Shown in pieces: positions 46,365 through 57,927 of a DNA stretch of 64,000 nucleotides. The number at the start of each line of letters is the position of its first letter. The first letter of the stretch is position 1. Origin of the DNA: Aeromonas bivalvium (GTDB taxonomy: Bacteria; Pseudomonadota; Gammaproteobacteria; Enterobacterales; Aeromonadaceae); contig NZ_CDBT01000008.1 of the NCBI RefSeq assembly GCF_000819765.1, forward strand, positions 79,769-143,768, in the 5' to 3' direction. The notes below the pieces were generated by a model, which was given only the letters and a program-made list of their open reading frames with translations, had not been told where the DNA came from and made no database searches. The position numbers were made by a program, and so were the translations under genes.

Positions 46365-46490
46365 CAGGCCAGTAGCCTTCTGTGGGTCTGAATGGACATC
46401 AGGATGCCGAAGCCCGCCATCAGAGTCACCATGGAGGTGCCGCCGTAGCTCACCAGGGGCAGGGGCCTCCCACCACCGGCAGAATATATC
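46364..46490 (-). pseudogene. rodA: Extra copy of the rodA 3' end between rodA and mltB
   Basis: Bases 46364-46466 match the last 103 bases of rodA (46498-46600) at 100 positions. The three differences are all synonymous: GCA/GCC, AGG/AGA, ACC/ACT. The copy ends HRRLLA and stop, like the gene. Upstream of 46466 the match continues for about 22 bases with small indels that break the frame, then stops near the rodA stop codon. After the true rodA stop the sequence first reads ATGAGGCGGATA, resembling the start of mltB, so the whole rodA-mltB junction was duplicated. Confidence 0.95.
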
Positions 46491-46497
46491 CGCCTCA

Positions 46498-47601
46498 TCA
46501 TGCCAGTAGCCTCCTGTGGGTCTGAATGGACATCAGGATGCCGAAGCCCGCCATCAGGGTCACCATGGAGGTGCCGCCGTAGCTCACCAGGGGCAGGGGC
46601 ACGCCCACCACCGGGAGTATGCCGCTCACCATGCCCATGTTGACGAACACATAGACGAAGAAGGTGAGGGTCAGGGCGCCGCCGAGCAGGCGCTCGAAGC
46701 TGCTCTGGGCCTGCATCGAGATGTAGAGGCAGCGGCTGATGATGTAGAGGTAGAGGGCGAGCAGCAAGGCCACACCCACCAGACCGAACTCCTCGCTGAA
46801 CACGGCGAAGATGAAGTCGGTGTGGCGCTCTGGCAAAAATTCCAGCTGGGACTGGGTCCCCTGCAACCACCCCTTGCCGAACACGCCGCCTGAGCCTATC
46901 GCTATCTTGGACTGGATGATGTGGTAGCCACGGCCGAGCGGGTCCTTCTCCGGGTCGATCAGCATCAGCACCCGCTGGCGCTGATAGTCGTGCATCAGGA
47001 AGAACCAGAGCAGGGGCAGGAAGGCGGCGAGCAGCATCACCGCCAGGCCGATGAGCCACCAGCTGATCCCCGCCAGGAAGATGACGAAGAAGCCGGAGGC
47101 CGCCACCAGGATGGAGGTGCCCAGATCGGGCTGGGCCGCGATCAGCAGGGTGGGCAGCAGCACCATGACGAGGGCGATCACCACATGACTGAGCTTGGGG
47201 GGCAGGGAGTGCCGGCTGAGCCAGGTGGCCACCATGATGGGCATGGAGACCTTCATCACCTCGGAGGGCTGGAACTTCATGAAACCAAGGTCCAGCCAGC
47301 GCTGGGCCCCCTTGCCGATGTGGCCGAACACGTCCACCGCGATCAGCATCAGGACCACCACCACGAACACGGGGATGGCCCAGCGGGCATAGAGGGTCGG
47401 GGGCAGCTGGGCCAGGGCCAGCATCAGCACGAAGGCGAGGCCGCCGCGCACCAGCTGGCGCACGATGGATTCCAGATCCTGACCCGAGGCGGAGTAGAGC
47501 ACCACCATGGAGAGCGCCATCAGGCAGAGCAGGCCGATGAGCAGGGGCAGGTCGATGTGCAGCCGGTACCAGATGCTTTGCTGGCGAGCGGAGTTACTCA
47601 T
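46498..47601 (-). CDS. rodA: Rod shape-determining protein RodA (SEDS glycosyltransferase)
   Basis: Polymerises glycan strands in the elongasome with PBP2. 367 residues and ten membrane helices. Signatures: [26 protein letters not shown] (the SEDS catalytic Asp region), and [21 protein letters not shown] 47599-47601 overlaps the mrdA stop by eight bases. A longer ORF to 47985 lies inside mrdA and is not the gene. Confidence 0.96.
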   Translation of the reverse strand: MSNSARQQSIWYRLHIDLPLLIGLLCLMALSMVVLYSASGQDLESIVRQLVRGGLAFVLMLALAQLPPTLYARWAIPVFVVVVLMLIAVDVFGHIGKGAQRWLDLGFMKFQPSEVMKVSMPIMVATWLSRHSLPPKLSHVVIALVMVLLPTLLIAAQPDLGTSILVAASGFFVIFLAGISWWLIGLAVMLLAAFLPLLWFFLMHDYQRQRVLMLIDPEKDPLGRGYHIIQSKIAIGSGGVFGKGWLQGTQSQLEFLPERHTDFIFAVFSEEFGLVGVALLLALYLYIISRCLYISMQAQSSFERLLGGALTLTFFVYVFVNMGMVSGILPVVGVPLPLVSYGGTSMVTLMAGFGILMSIQTHRRLLA

Positions 47602-49510
47602 GAGAGGCAACCTCTTCGGATTGGGGCTTCTTGGCCGGTGCCGGCGGCAGCTGGGGCTCCGGCGGCAGCAGATAGGCATCCAGCATATGGCGGGCGACGG
47701 GGGCGGCCATGGCGCTGCCGCCACCTGCGTTCTCCAGCACCAGGGCGACCACGGCCTTGGGGGCGTCGAACGGCGCGAAGGCGACGAACAGGGCATTGTC
47801 CCTGTGCTCCACCTTGGTGGTGGCCGCGTTGTAGACCTGGTTTTCCTTGAGACCGACCACCTGGGCCGTACCCGACTTGCCCGCCGCCACATAGGGGGTG
47901 TTGGCAAAGGCGCGCCGACCCGTGCCCTCGTGGCCGTTGATGACGCGCCACATGCCATCCCGTCCCACCTGCCAGTAGCTGTCATGCTTGACCTTGAGCG
48001 CCACGTTCGGGTTGATGGGGGCAGGCACAGTGCCGTCGAGGGAGACGGTGCTCTTGAGCAGATGGGGCGTCACGTCATGGCCATTCTGGGTGAGAATGCT
48101 GATGGCCTTGGCGAGCTGGATCGGTGTGGAACTCCAGTAACCCTGGCCGATGCCGACCGAGATGGTGTCCCCCTGATACCAGGGTTGGCGCCAGCGGGCC
48201 ATCTTCCAGTCCCGGGAGGGCATGACCCCCTTGGTCTCTTCGTACAGATCGACCCCGCTGTAGTGGCCAAAGCCGAACTGGGTCATGTATTCGTGGATCT
48301 TGTCGATGCCGACCCGGTAGGCGAGATCGTAGAAATAGGTATCCGCCGACACCTCGATGGCGCGATAGACATCGAGCCAGCCATGGCCCCAGCGTCGCCA
48401 GTCACGGAACTTCTTGGTGGTGCCCGGGATGGAGAAGCTGGGCCCGCCGAAGTAGCGGTACTGGGGGGTGATGGCCCCCTCGTTGAGTCCCATCACGGAG
48501 AGCAGGGGCTTGACGGTGGAGGCGGGGGCATAGATGCCCTGGGTGGTGCGGTTCACCAGGGGGCGAGCCGGATCGTTGAGCAGGCCGGAATAGTTGGCGG
48601 TGGAGATGCCGGTCACGAACAGGTTGGGGTCGTAACTCGGGCTCGACTCCATGGCCAGGATGGCGCCCGTCTTGGGATCCATCATGACGATGGCGCCCCG
48701 GCGACCGTCCAGCAGCTGCTGGGCCTTGAGCTGCAGGCGGATGTCGATGTTGAGGTAGATGTCCTTGCCGGGCTGGGGCGGCTGGAACTTGAGGGTGCGC
48801 ACCACCCGGCCGCGGTTGTTGACCTCGACCTCCTGGTAGCCGGCCACGCCGTGCAGCTCATCCTCGTAGAACTTCTCCACCCCCTGCTTGCCGATGTCCT
48901 TGGTGGCGGCATAGTTGGCGAGTTTCTCCTCCTTCTCCAGGCGCTCCACGTCCCGGGTGTTGATCTTGGCCACATAGCCCAGGGCATGGGTGAGGGTGTC
49001 ACCAAACGGGTAATAGCGCTTGAGATAGGCCTCTATGCTGGCACCCGGGTAGTTGTGCTGGTCGACGGAGAAGAGCGCCACCTGTTTCTCGGTCAGCTTC
49101 TCGTAGAGGGAGACCGGCTTGAAGCGGCGCTGGCGTTTGACCTCGGCCAGAAATTTCTCCTTGGTTCCCTCCGGCAGGCCCAGCAGGGCGATCAGATCGT
49201 CGGCCATCTTGTCGATGTCCCCCGCCTCCTCCGGCACGATTTCCAGGCTGTAGACAGGACGGTTCTCCGCCAGCAGCACCCCGTTGGCGTCATAGATGAG
49301 GCCCCGGGGGGGCGCCACCGGCACGACGCGGATCCGGTTGTCGTTGGAGCGGGTCTGATAGGTGTCGAACGATTCAACCTGCAGATAGTAGAGGTTGCCG
49401 AGCAGCACCAGCATCAGGGCAAGCATGCCCAGATAGGCGACCAGGGTACGACGAAAGAAGAGGTTGCCCTCTGCGCTGTGATCGCGCATCTCGATGCGCT
49501 GTTTCAGCAT
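47594..49510 (-). CDS. mrdA: Penicillin-binding protein 2 (MrdA)
   Basis: Transpeptidase of lateral wall synthesis. 638 residues: a membrane anchor at about 24-44 ([20 protein letters not shown]), a pedestal domain, and a transpeptidase domain with the S-x-x-K in [10 protein letters not shown]-x-D in SADTYF and K-S-G in [11 protein letters not shown] 49508-49510 ([15 protein letters not shown]) is preceded by GAGGCCTCCCC on the coding strand. The ORF to 49687 reads into rlmH. Confidence 0.96.
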   Translation of the reverse strand: MLKQRIEMRDHSAEGNLFFRRTLVAYLGMLALMLVLLGNLYYLQVESFDTYQTRSNDNRIRVVPVAPPRGLIYDANGVLLAENRPVYSLEIVPEEAGDIDKMADDLIALLGLPEGTKEKFLAEVKRQRRFKPVSLYEKLTEKQVALFSVDQHNYPGASIEAYLKRYYPFGDTLTHALGYVAKINTRDVERLEKEEKLANYAATKDIGKQGVEKFYEDELHGVAGYQEVEVNNRGRVVRTLKFQPPQPGKDIYLNIDIRLQLKAQQLLDGRRGAIVMMDPKTGAILAMESSPSYDPNLFVTGISTANYSGLLNDPARPLVNRTTQGIYAPASTVKPLLSVMGLNEGAITPQYRYFGGPSFSIPGTTKKFRDWRRWGHGWLDVYRAIEVSADTYFYDLAYRVGIDKIHEYMTQFGFGHYSGVDLYEETKGVMPSRDWKMARWRQPWYQGDTISVGIGQGYWSSTPIQLAKAISILTQNGHDVTPHLLKSTVSLDGTVPAPINPNVALKVKHDSYWQVGRDGMWRVINGHEGTGRRAFANTPYVAAGKSGTAQVVGLKENQVYNAATTKVEHRDNALFVAFAPFDAPKAVVALVLENAGGGSAMAAPVARHMLDAYLLPPEPQLPPAPAKKPQSEEVASHE

Positions 49511-49551
49511 GGGGAGGCCTCGGGAGTCGGGGAGAGCGAAGGCATAAGGCG

Positions 49552-50019
49552 CTATTCCCTGTGATAGGGGTGGTTGGTGGTGATGCTCCAGGCCCGGTAG
49601 AGACTCTCGGCCACCAGCACCCGCACCAGGGGGTGGGGCAGGGTGAGGGGGGAGAGGGACCAGCTCTGCTCGGCGGCGGCCTTGCACTCGGGAGACAGGC
49701 CCTCGGGCCCGCCCACCAGCAAGGCCACGTCGCGGCCATCCAGCTTCCAGGCTTCCAGCTGGCCGGCCAGCTGCTCCGTGGTCCAGGGCTTGCCGGGAAT
49801 GTCCAGGGTGACGAGGCGGGCGCGACCGGCGGCCGCCAGCATGGCTTCCCCTTCCTTTTGCAGGATGCGGGGGATATCGGCGTTTTTACCGCGTTTTCCA
49901 GCGCTTATCTCCACCAGTTCGAACGGCATGTCTTTCGGGAAACGGCGACGGTACTCCTGGAAGCCGTGCTCGACCCAGGCGGGCATCTTGGTGCCCACGG
50001 CAATCAACTGAATCTTCAT
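49552..50019 (-). CDS. rlmH: 23S rRNA pseudouridine-1915 N3-methyltransferase
   Basis: SPOUT methyltransferase of 155 residues, the same length as E. coli RlmH. It starts [20 protein letters not shown] and has [19 protein letters not shown] and the knot ending [17 protein letters not shown]. It lies six bases after rsfS, and the order rsfS-rlmH-mrdA is conserved in enterobacteria. Confidence 0.97.
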   Translation of the reverse strand: MKIQLIAVGTKMPAWVEHGFQEYRRRFPKDMPFELVEISAGKRGKNADIPRILQKEGEAMLAAAGRARLVTLDIPGKPWTTEQLAGQLEAWKLDGRDVALLVGGPEGLSPECKAAAEQSWSLSPLTLPHPLVRVLVAESLYRAWSITTNHPYHRE

Positions 50020-50025
50020 GGGGGA

Positions 50026-50361
50026 TCAGGCTTGTACCGGAGCATTGCCCCAGAGTTTTTCCAGTTGATAGAAGTCGCGAAACTCGTCCTGCATCACATG
50101 CACTATGACGGAGCCGAGATCCACCAGCACCCACTCGCCGGTCTGCTGTCCTTCGACACTGAGCAGGTCGAGCTTGGCATGACGGGCCTCGCTCGCCAGG
50201 TTGTGGGCGATGGCGCAGACATGGCGGCTGGAGTTGCCGGAGCAGATGATCAGGGTGTCCGTGATGCTGGATTGACCGCGCACATCCAGGGTGACGATGT
50301 CGCGGCCCTTCATGTCATCGATCTTGTCGATGATGAAAGCGTGCAGTTCTTGGCCTTGCAA
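50026..50361 (-). CDS. rsfS: Ribosomal silencing factor RsfS
   Basis: Binds L14 on the 50S subunit and blocks subunit joining in starvation. The 111 residues start MQGQELHAFIIDKIDDMKGR and include DTLIICSGNSSRHVCAIAHN and GQQTGEWVLVDLGSVIVHVM. Upstream AGGAG lies seven bases before ATG 50361. Confidence 0.96.
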   Translation of the reverse strand: MQGQELHAFIIDKIDDMKGRDIVTLDVRGQSSITDTLIICSGNSSRHVCAIAHNLASEARHAKLDLLSVEGQQTGEWVLVDLGSVIVHVMQDEFRDFYQLEKLWGNAPVQA

Positions 50362-50418
50362 TAGTGTTTCTCCTCTGGATCCGCCGCGGCTCGCGCAGGC
50401 GTGGGGCGGCGGATTATA

Positions 50419-51117
50419 TCATGGGTGGCCTGGTTTCCCACCCGGCTGGGCGGGGCCTGCCTGGGGGTTTTCCGCCACAGTGCGGTAGAGCCCCTCTTGC
50501 TCAATATAGTGCGCGACACAGGCTGGCAACAGGTAGCGGGTATCCTGGCCCCGGGCCAGCAAATCCCGCAGCCGGGTCGCGGAGAGCGCAATGGGCAGGT
50601 TGTCCGCCAGCCAGATGTGGCCGCTCAGCTTGAGGTGCAGGTCTTCGGCCCGGCGGGTGCCGTGGCGTGCCAGCAGCCCGGCTATGTCGGCCGGGTAGTC
50701 TGGTTGCCAGCCCGGGCGCAGGCTCACCACCAGATGGGCATAATCGAGCAGCTCCTGCCAGCGATGCCAGCTCGGCAGCGTGAGCAATGAGTCCATCCCC
50801 ATCAGAAAGCAGAGCGGAGTGTCCGGCAGCTCGCCCCTCAGCTCTATCAGCGTGTCTATGGTCCAGGAGGGCTTGTCCCGCTTCAATTCCCGCTCATCCA
50901 CCACGAACCCCGGGTTCTCTGCCGCCGCCAGTCTGACCATGGCCAGGCGCTGCTCGCTCGAGCAGAGCGGATTGGCGCGATGGGGCGGGATATGGTTCGG
51001 GAGCAGGCGTACCTCGGCCAGTCCCAGGGCGTCGCGGGCCTCGATGGCCGGTCTCAGGTGACCTATGTGGACAGGATCGAAGGTGCCTCCGAGAATACCG
51101 ACGGGTGGCTTCAGCAT
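50419..51117 (-). CDS. nadD: Nicotinate-nucleotide adenylyltransferase
   Basis: Makes deamido-NAD from nicotinate mononucleotide and ATP. The nucleotidyltransferase motif is GILGGTFDPVHIGHLRPA; the C-terminal motif ISATRLR appears as ALSATRLRDLL. 232 residues, somewhat longer than the 213 of E. coli because of a Gly/Pro-rich tail. Its ATG (51115-51117) overlaps the last seven bases of holA. Confidence 0.96.
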   Translation of the reverse strand: MLKPPVGILGGTFDPVHIGHLRPAIEARDALGLAEVRLLPNHIPPHRANPLCSSEQRLAMVRLAAAENPGFVVDERELKRDKPSWTIDTLIELRGELPDTPLCFLMGMDSLLTLPSWHRWQELLDYAHLVVSLRPGWQPDYPADIAGLLARHGTRRAEDLHLKLSGHIWLADNLPIALSATRLRDLLARGQDTRYLLPACVAHYIEQEGLYRTVAENPQAGPAQPGGKPGHP

Positions 51118-52145
51118 GGGCTGGCCTCGGGCAGAGGCAGCAGGGTGCCATCGCGAAACCCCAGGGCCATGGTCTGCAACATCAGCCAGGCCTGCTCGGT
51201 ATCGAACCGGCGCTGGGCGTCATCGAGGCGGGCCATCAGCTGCCACAGCTGTTGCAGCTTGGCGAACGGCAAGCGGATCAGAGCCTGCTGGATCAGCTGC
51301 TGGCGGCTCTGCCAGATGCGCAGCCGGCTGAAGTGCTCCCCCAGGGGCTGGCCACCGCGCATGGCCAGCGACAGCTCGGTGAGCTGTTCCAGCTCCCGGC
51401 ACAGGGTCCAGGCCAGCATGCCGGGCTCGGTGCCCTCGGCCCGCAGCGCCAGCAGGATGCGCTGGGCCCGGTTCACCTTGCCTTCCAGCAGGCAGTCGAT
51501 GAGCTGGAAAGGGGTGAAGTGGGCGTGGCGTATGATGGTCTCCTGCAGGTAGGCAACCGTGATCGGTTGGGGCGGCGAGAGCAGGGTCAGCTTCTCTATC
51601 TCCTGACTCGCCGCCAGCAGGTTGCCCTCGTAGGCATGGCACATGAAATTGACCGCATCCGGCATCGCCTTGAGGCCAAAGCGTTGGAACCGGGCCCCCA
51701 TCCAGCGCGGGAAGAAGCGCGGCTCGGGGTGATTGACCGGCACATGGGTGCCAATCTGGTAGAGCTTGTCAAACCAGGCGCTTTTCATCTGGGTCTGGTT
51801 TAGCCGTCCCCCAGAGAGTACCAGCAGCAGATCGGGATGAAGCTGCTTGCCGATCTCTGTGATGCGGGCGGCCAGATCCTTGTCGACCTTGGCCGGCAGC
51901 TCCAGCTCGATGAGCTGGCGCGTCGAGAACAGGCTCAGGGCCTGGCAGGCGTCGTAGACCTGATTCCAGTCCAGACCGGGCTCGACCACGAAACTGTGGC
52001 GCTCATCGAACCCCTGTTTGCGGGCGACCTGACGGATGACGTCGATGGCTTCCTGTTTGAGCAGCGGCTCGTCGCCAAAGACCAGATAGCAGGGCCTGAG
52101 CCCCGCCTTGAGGTGGTCCGCGAATTGTTCAGGGTAGATCCGCAT
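51111..52145 (-). CDS. holA: DNA polymerase III delta subunit
   Basis: Clamp-loader subunit that opens the beta clamp. 344 residues, starting MRIYPEQFADHLKAGLRPCY, matching E. coli HolA (MIRLYPEQ). Other family segments are MCHAYEGNLLAASQEIEKL and HFTPFQLIDCLLEGKVNRAQ. ATG 52143-52145 overlaps the stop of the upstream copy (TGATG). GTG 52151 in the same frame is less likely, since the N-terminus would not align. A separate copy of its first 34 codons lies immediately upstream. Confidence 0.95.
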   Translation of the reverse strand: MRIYPEQFADHLKAGLRPCYLVFGDEPLLKQEAIDVIRQVARKQGFDERHSFVVEPGLDWNQVYDACQALSLFSTRQLIELELPAKVDKDLAARITEIGKQLHPDLLLVLSGGRLNQTQMKSAWFDKLYQIGTHVPVNHPEPRFFPRWMGARFQRFGLKAMPDAVNFMCHAYEGNLLAASQEIEKLTLLSPPQPITVAYLQETIIRHAHFTPFQLIDCLLEGKVNRAQRILLALRAEGTEPGMLAWTLCRELEQLTELSLAMRGGQPLGEHFSRLRIWQSRQQLIQQALIRLPFAKLQQLWQLMARLDDAQRRFDTEQAWLMLQTMALGFRDGTLLPLPEASPC

Positions 52146-52288
52146 CAGCACCCGGCCTGGTTGAGGAAGGAGAACGCAAGGTCGATGGCCCGCTCTTTCT
52201 CGAGCAGCGGCTCGTCGCCAAAGACGAGATAGCAGGGCCTGAGCCCTGCCTTGAGGTGATCCGCAGAGGGTTTTGGATGGATGCCCAT
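52145..52288 (-). pseudogene. holA: Extra copy of the holA 5' end, kept as a 47-codon ORF
   Basis: The ORF starts at ATG 52286-52288, 13 bp after lptE, and reads MGIHPKPSADHLKAGLRPCY then LVFGDEPLLEKERAIDLAFS and FLNQAGC. Residues 9-29 are identical to holA. Over about 60 bases there are three differences, all synonymous (GAC/GAT, GCG/GCA, CTG/CTC). After AID the likeness ends. Its stop TGA overlaps the holA ATG, so it may be translated and coupled to holA. It lies at the place where holA itself would be expected after lptE. Confidence 0.93.
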
Positions 52289-52301
52289 CACGCGGCTCCC
52301 A

Positions 52302-52784
52302 TCAGAACTTGACCTGGCTCAGCTGCCGGATGATGAGGCTCGCTGCCTGCTCCTGCATCTCCTTGCCAAGCTGTTCCTGCTCGCGGGAGGAGGCCAGTGC
52401 CGCATCCGGCTTGTTCAGGAAGCTGCGGTTGAAGGTGATGGGGAAGATCTGGGTCGGCTGGCCCGGCATGGAGACGGTGAAGCTGGTGCTGTAGCCGAGC
52501 ACGTACTCCTTGTCCTGGCCGAGGGCGTCAACCGAGGCGACCTGACTGCTGTTGCCGACCCCACCCAGGGTCAGCACGGGGATGCCTTCCTTGTCCGTCA
52601 GGTTCACTCCCGAGGCCTTGAGGCGGGTGGTGACCTGGCGATAGAGATCGCTCTTGGTGTCACCGACCACCTTCATGGTCATCAGCTCGGGGGGGATGGC
52701 CTGGCTACGGAGCTGGAAACCGCAGGCCGAAAGCAGCAGGGCGGTCACCAGTATGGTGACTCGGCGAATGAGGGGCGAACCCAT
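52302..52784 (-). CDS. lptE: LPS-assembly lipoprotein LptE
   Basis: Plugs and assists the LptD outer-membrane LPS translocon. 160 residues with lipobox LLLSAC at about residue 19, then GFQLRSQAIPPELMTMKVVG. It ends QAASLIIRQLSQVKF, shorter than the E. coli protein, which has a long tail. ATG 52782-52784 has GAGAGG upstream. Order leuS-lptE-holA as usual. Confidence 0.93.
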   Translation of the reverse strand: MGSPLIRRVTILVTALLLSACGFQLRSQAIPPELMTMKVVGDTKSDLYRQVTTRLKASGVNLTDKEGIPVLTLGGVGNSSQVASVDALGQDKEYVLGYSTSFTVSMPGQPTQIFPITFNRSFLNKPDAALASSREQEQLGKEMQEQAASLIIRQLSQVKF

Positions 52785-52805
52785 GGCATGTCCTCTCTGA
52801 TTCAA

Positions 52806-52841
52806 GAAGGAGGCGACGCGCATGGGCGCGCCGCCTCCTTC
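52806..52841 (-). terminator. Hairpin between leuS and lptE
   Basis: GAAGGAGGCG (52806-52815) pairs with CGCCTCCTTC (52832-52841), with a further GCGC pairing inside. No proper T-run follows on the minus strand, so it is more likely an attenuator or processing structure than a full terminator. Confidence 0.45.
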
Positions 52842-52905
52842 GATTATATGAAGGTGCGCGGCCGCAGGCCGGGCACCAGGGCGATGGCTATCAAACCGGC
52901 CCGGA

Positions 52906-55572
<2,667 letters not shown>

Positions 55573-55632
55573 TCAGCGTCCCGGGTCGCCCGAGGCAGAG
55601 CACCCATCCGTCATTGAGAGAGGAGTTACGCC

Positions 55633-56115
55633 ATGGACAAGCGCCGAAAAGGTTATGAGGCCTTCATCGCCCAGCTCAGAAAACAGTGGGAGGAGACGGA
55701 GGCCTTTCAGGGAGAGCGTCTCAACAAGATGATCGCCAAGGTGCAGGCCTATCTGGAGGCGGCCGGGGATCTGACCCAGGACGAGCTGGCCCTCATCGCC
55801 GAATACGTGAAGCGGGATCTGGGCAACTATGACGAGAGTCGCGCCGAGGTACCCGAGTCCGCCTTTATGCTGGCGTTGAAGGATACAGTGTGGTCCTGGC
55901 TGGCGGACGTGACCGACCGCTCCCAGGTGGAGTGGCAGGAGCTGGCGGACGAGCTGGAGCACAAGGGACTCTATCAGGCCGGCGACTGGGTGGGACTGGG
56001 GGTCATGGTGTGCGATCAGTGCGGCTGGCGTCATACGGTATTGAAACCGGAGCAGCTGGGCACCTGCCCGGAGTGCGGCGCCAGCGAGTATCACAGGGAG
56101 CCGCTCTCGCCCTGA
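55633..56115 (+). CDS. ybeL: YbeL/DUF1451 zinc-ribbon protein
   Basis: A 160-residue protein of unknown function, next to leuS as in E. coli. The N-terminal half is helical (MDKRRKGYEAFIAQLRKQWE). The C-terminal zinc ribbon has CDQCGWRHTV and CPECGASEYH (two C-x-x-C pairs). GAGAGAGGAG precedes ATG 55633. Single gene. Confidence 0.9.
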   Translation: MDKRRKGYEAFIAQLRKQWEETEAFQGERLNKMIAKVQAYLEAAGDLTQDELALIAEYVKRDLGNYDESRAEVPESAFMLALKDTVWSWLADVTDRSQVEWQELADELEHKGLYQAGDWVGLGVMVCDQCGWRHTVLKPEQLGTCPECGASEYHREPLSP

Positions 56116-56149
56116 GCCCGCCCCGGATATCATCGGCTGGCTGAATGGC

Positions 56150-56176
56150 AAGAGGCGCCCCATCGGGCGCCTCTTT
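56150..56176. terminator. Terminator between the YbeL gene and lnt
   Basis: AAGAGGCGCCC (56150-56160) and GGGCGCCTCTT (56165-56175) with a CATC loop. Usable by both convergent genes. Confidence 0.9.
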
Positions 56177-56199
56177 TCATGGACGGGTCAGCCTTGCGC

Positions 56200-57729
56200 T
56201 TACAGCTCGCGGGCCCAGGGGTGGGCGCGGGGGCGCAGCACCAGCGCCAGCAGCAGCCCCAGGGCGCAGAAACCGTAGAGCGGCCAGCTGCCAAAGCGCA
56301 GGTAGGGGGTCTGGCCGTGGGCGGGACGCACCTCGGTGCGCAGCACTCCTGCCTCGAACTGGGGGATCTGGCCCGTGATGCTGCCATCGATTTCCGTGGT
56401 GATGGTGATGCCGTTGTTGGTGGCACGCAGCAGGGGGCGGGCCAGCTCGAGGGCACGCATGCGGGCGATCTCCATGTGCTGCCAGGGGCCGATGCTGGTG
56501 CCGAACCAGGCGTCGTTGGAGACGGTCAGCAGGAAGTCGGTATCCGGCTGGACGTTGCGGCGCAGCTCCTCGGGGAAGATGATCTCGTAGCAGATGGCGG
56601 CCGCCAGCTTGAGCCCCTTGGCGATCAGGTTCGGCTGCACCGCATCCCCCGGGCTGAAGGAGGACATGGGCAGGTTGAAGAAGGGGGCGATGGGGCGCAG
56701 CCAATCCTCGAACGGCACATATTCCCCGATGGGCAGCAGGTGGTACTTGTTGAAGCGGTTCTCGTGCTCGTAGTGATAGGAGGCCTTGCCGTCCGCATCC
56801 TGCACCCCCATGCCGAGCACCACGTTGTAGAAACGCTGGGACTTGGCATCGTAGTTGATGATGCCCGCCAGGAGAGCGGTATCGTTCACCTTCATCGCCT
56901 TGTCCAGACTCTCCAGATAGCTGCCCATTTCCTTCTCGAGGGCCGGAATGGCCGACTCGGGCCAGACGATGAGGTCGGCATCCTGGTGCTCCCGGCTGAG
57001 ATCCTGATAGGTGCGGATGGTGGGGACCAGGGCTTCCGGGTTCCACTTGAGAGATTGGGCGATATTGCCCTGCACCAGTGCCACCTTGACCGGCTCGCCC
57101 CGGGTCACCCAGTTAAGCTGCATCAGTCCCAGGGCGGTGCCCACCAGGGCGACGGGCAGCAACAGCCAGGCCGGCTTGCGGCTCTGCCAGGTCAGCCAAA
57201 GGGCGGAGGCGGTGAGCAGCAGGGCGAGGGTGATGCCCTGCACCCCGAGAATGGGGGCGAACCCCTTGAGGGGACCGTCTATCTGGGTATAACCAAACCA
57301 GAGCCAGGGATAGCCGGTCATGATAGTGCCCCGCAGCCAGTCGGCGATGAGCCAGAGCGCCGGGAAGGCGAGCAGCCAGCGACTCCAGTGACGGGCGGTG
57401 AAGTAGCGGGCGAAGACCCAGCAGGCCAGGGTCGGGTAGAGGGAGAGATAGGCTGCCAGCCCCGCCAGCAGCAGGAAGGCGGCCGGCAGCGGTATGCCGC
57501 CAAACTCCGTCATGCTGACATGGATCCACCACTGACCCGGCAGGAAGAGGCCCATGGCATAGCCGAAGCCGCGCCAGGCGGCCTGGCGCGGGCTCGCCTT
57601 GTCCAGCAGGGCGTAGAGGCCGAGCAGGGAGGGGATCACCAGGGGCCAGTAGCCGAAGGGGGAGAAGGCCAGGACGGCGAGGGCACCACAGGCCAGGGCG
57701 CACAGGCTGGTCAGGAGTTTCGATTTCAC
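56200..57729 (-). CDS. lnt: Apolipoprotein N-acyltransferase
   Basis: Adds the third acyl chain to lipoproteins in the inner membrane. 509 residues: about six N-terminal helices, then a nitrilase-like domain. The catalytic triad is Glu in LIVWPESAIP, Lys in FNKYHLLPIGEYVPF and Cys in AAICYEIIFPEE, with a last helix near 490. ATG 57727-57729. In E. coli it is cotranscribed with corC; here a strong terminator lies between them. Confidence 0.96.
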   Translation of the reverse strand: MKSKLLTSLCALACGALAVLAFSPFGYWPLVIPSLLGLYALLDKASPRQAAWRGFGYAMGLFLPGQWWIHVSMTEFGGIPLPAAFLLLAGLAAYLSLYPTLACWVFARYFTARHWSRWLLAFPALWLIADWLRGTIMTGYPWLWFGYTQIDGPLKGFAPILGVQGITLALLLTASALWLTWQSRKPAWLLLPVALVGTALGLMQLNWVTRGEPVKVALVQGNIAQSLKWNPEALVPTIRTYQDLSREHQDADLIVWPESAIPALEKEMGSYLESLDKAMKVNDTALLAGIINYDAKSQRFYNVVLGMGVQDADGKASYHYEHENRFNKYHLLPIGEYVPFEDWLRPIAPFFNLPMSSFSPGDAVQPNLIAKGLKLAAAICYEIIFPEELRRNVQPDTDFLLTVSNDAWFGTSIGPWQHMEIARMRALELARPLLRATNNGITITTEIDGSITGQIPQFEAGVLRTEVRPAHGQTPYLRFGSWPLYGFCALGLLLALVLRPRAHPWAREL

Positions 57730-57878
57730 GGGTGATGGGGCTCAAATTAGGCTGAAAACGGAGTTGGTGGATATCTTAACCCGTAATGGTGGGCAACGGC
57801 GAGTCCGGTGCGCCACGGCCGCCCTCTGTCCCGCTCCCGAAGGGCCCGTTAGCCTACCTCCAGCACGGCCATCCAATG

Positions 57879-57902
57879 AAAAGGCCCCGCGTGGCGGGGC
57901 CT
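57879..57902 (-). terminator. Terminator between corC and lnt
   Basis: AGGCCCCGC (57882-57890) and GCGGGGCCT (57894-57902) with a GTG loop; the minus strand continues TTTTCATT. It ends the miaB-ybeZ-ybeY-corC transcript before lnt, so lnt probably has its own promoter in 57730-57878. Confidence 0.88.
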
Positions 57903-57927
57903 GATGTCGAGGCGCGACGAGGGGGGA

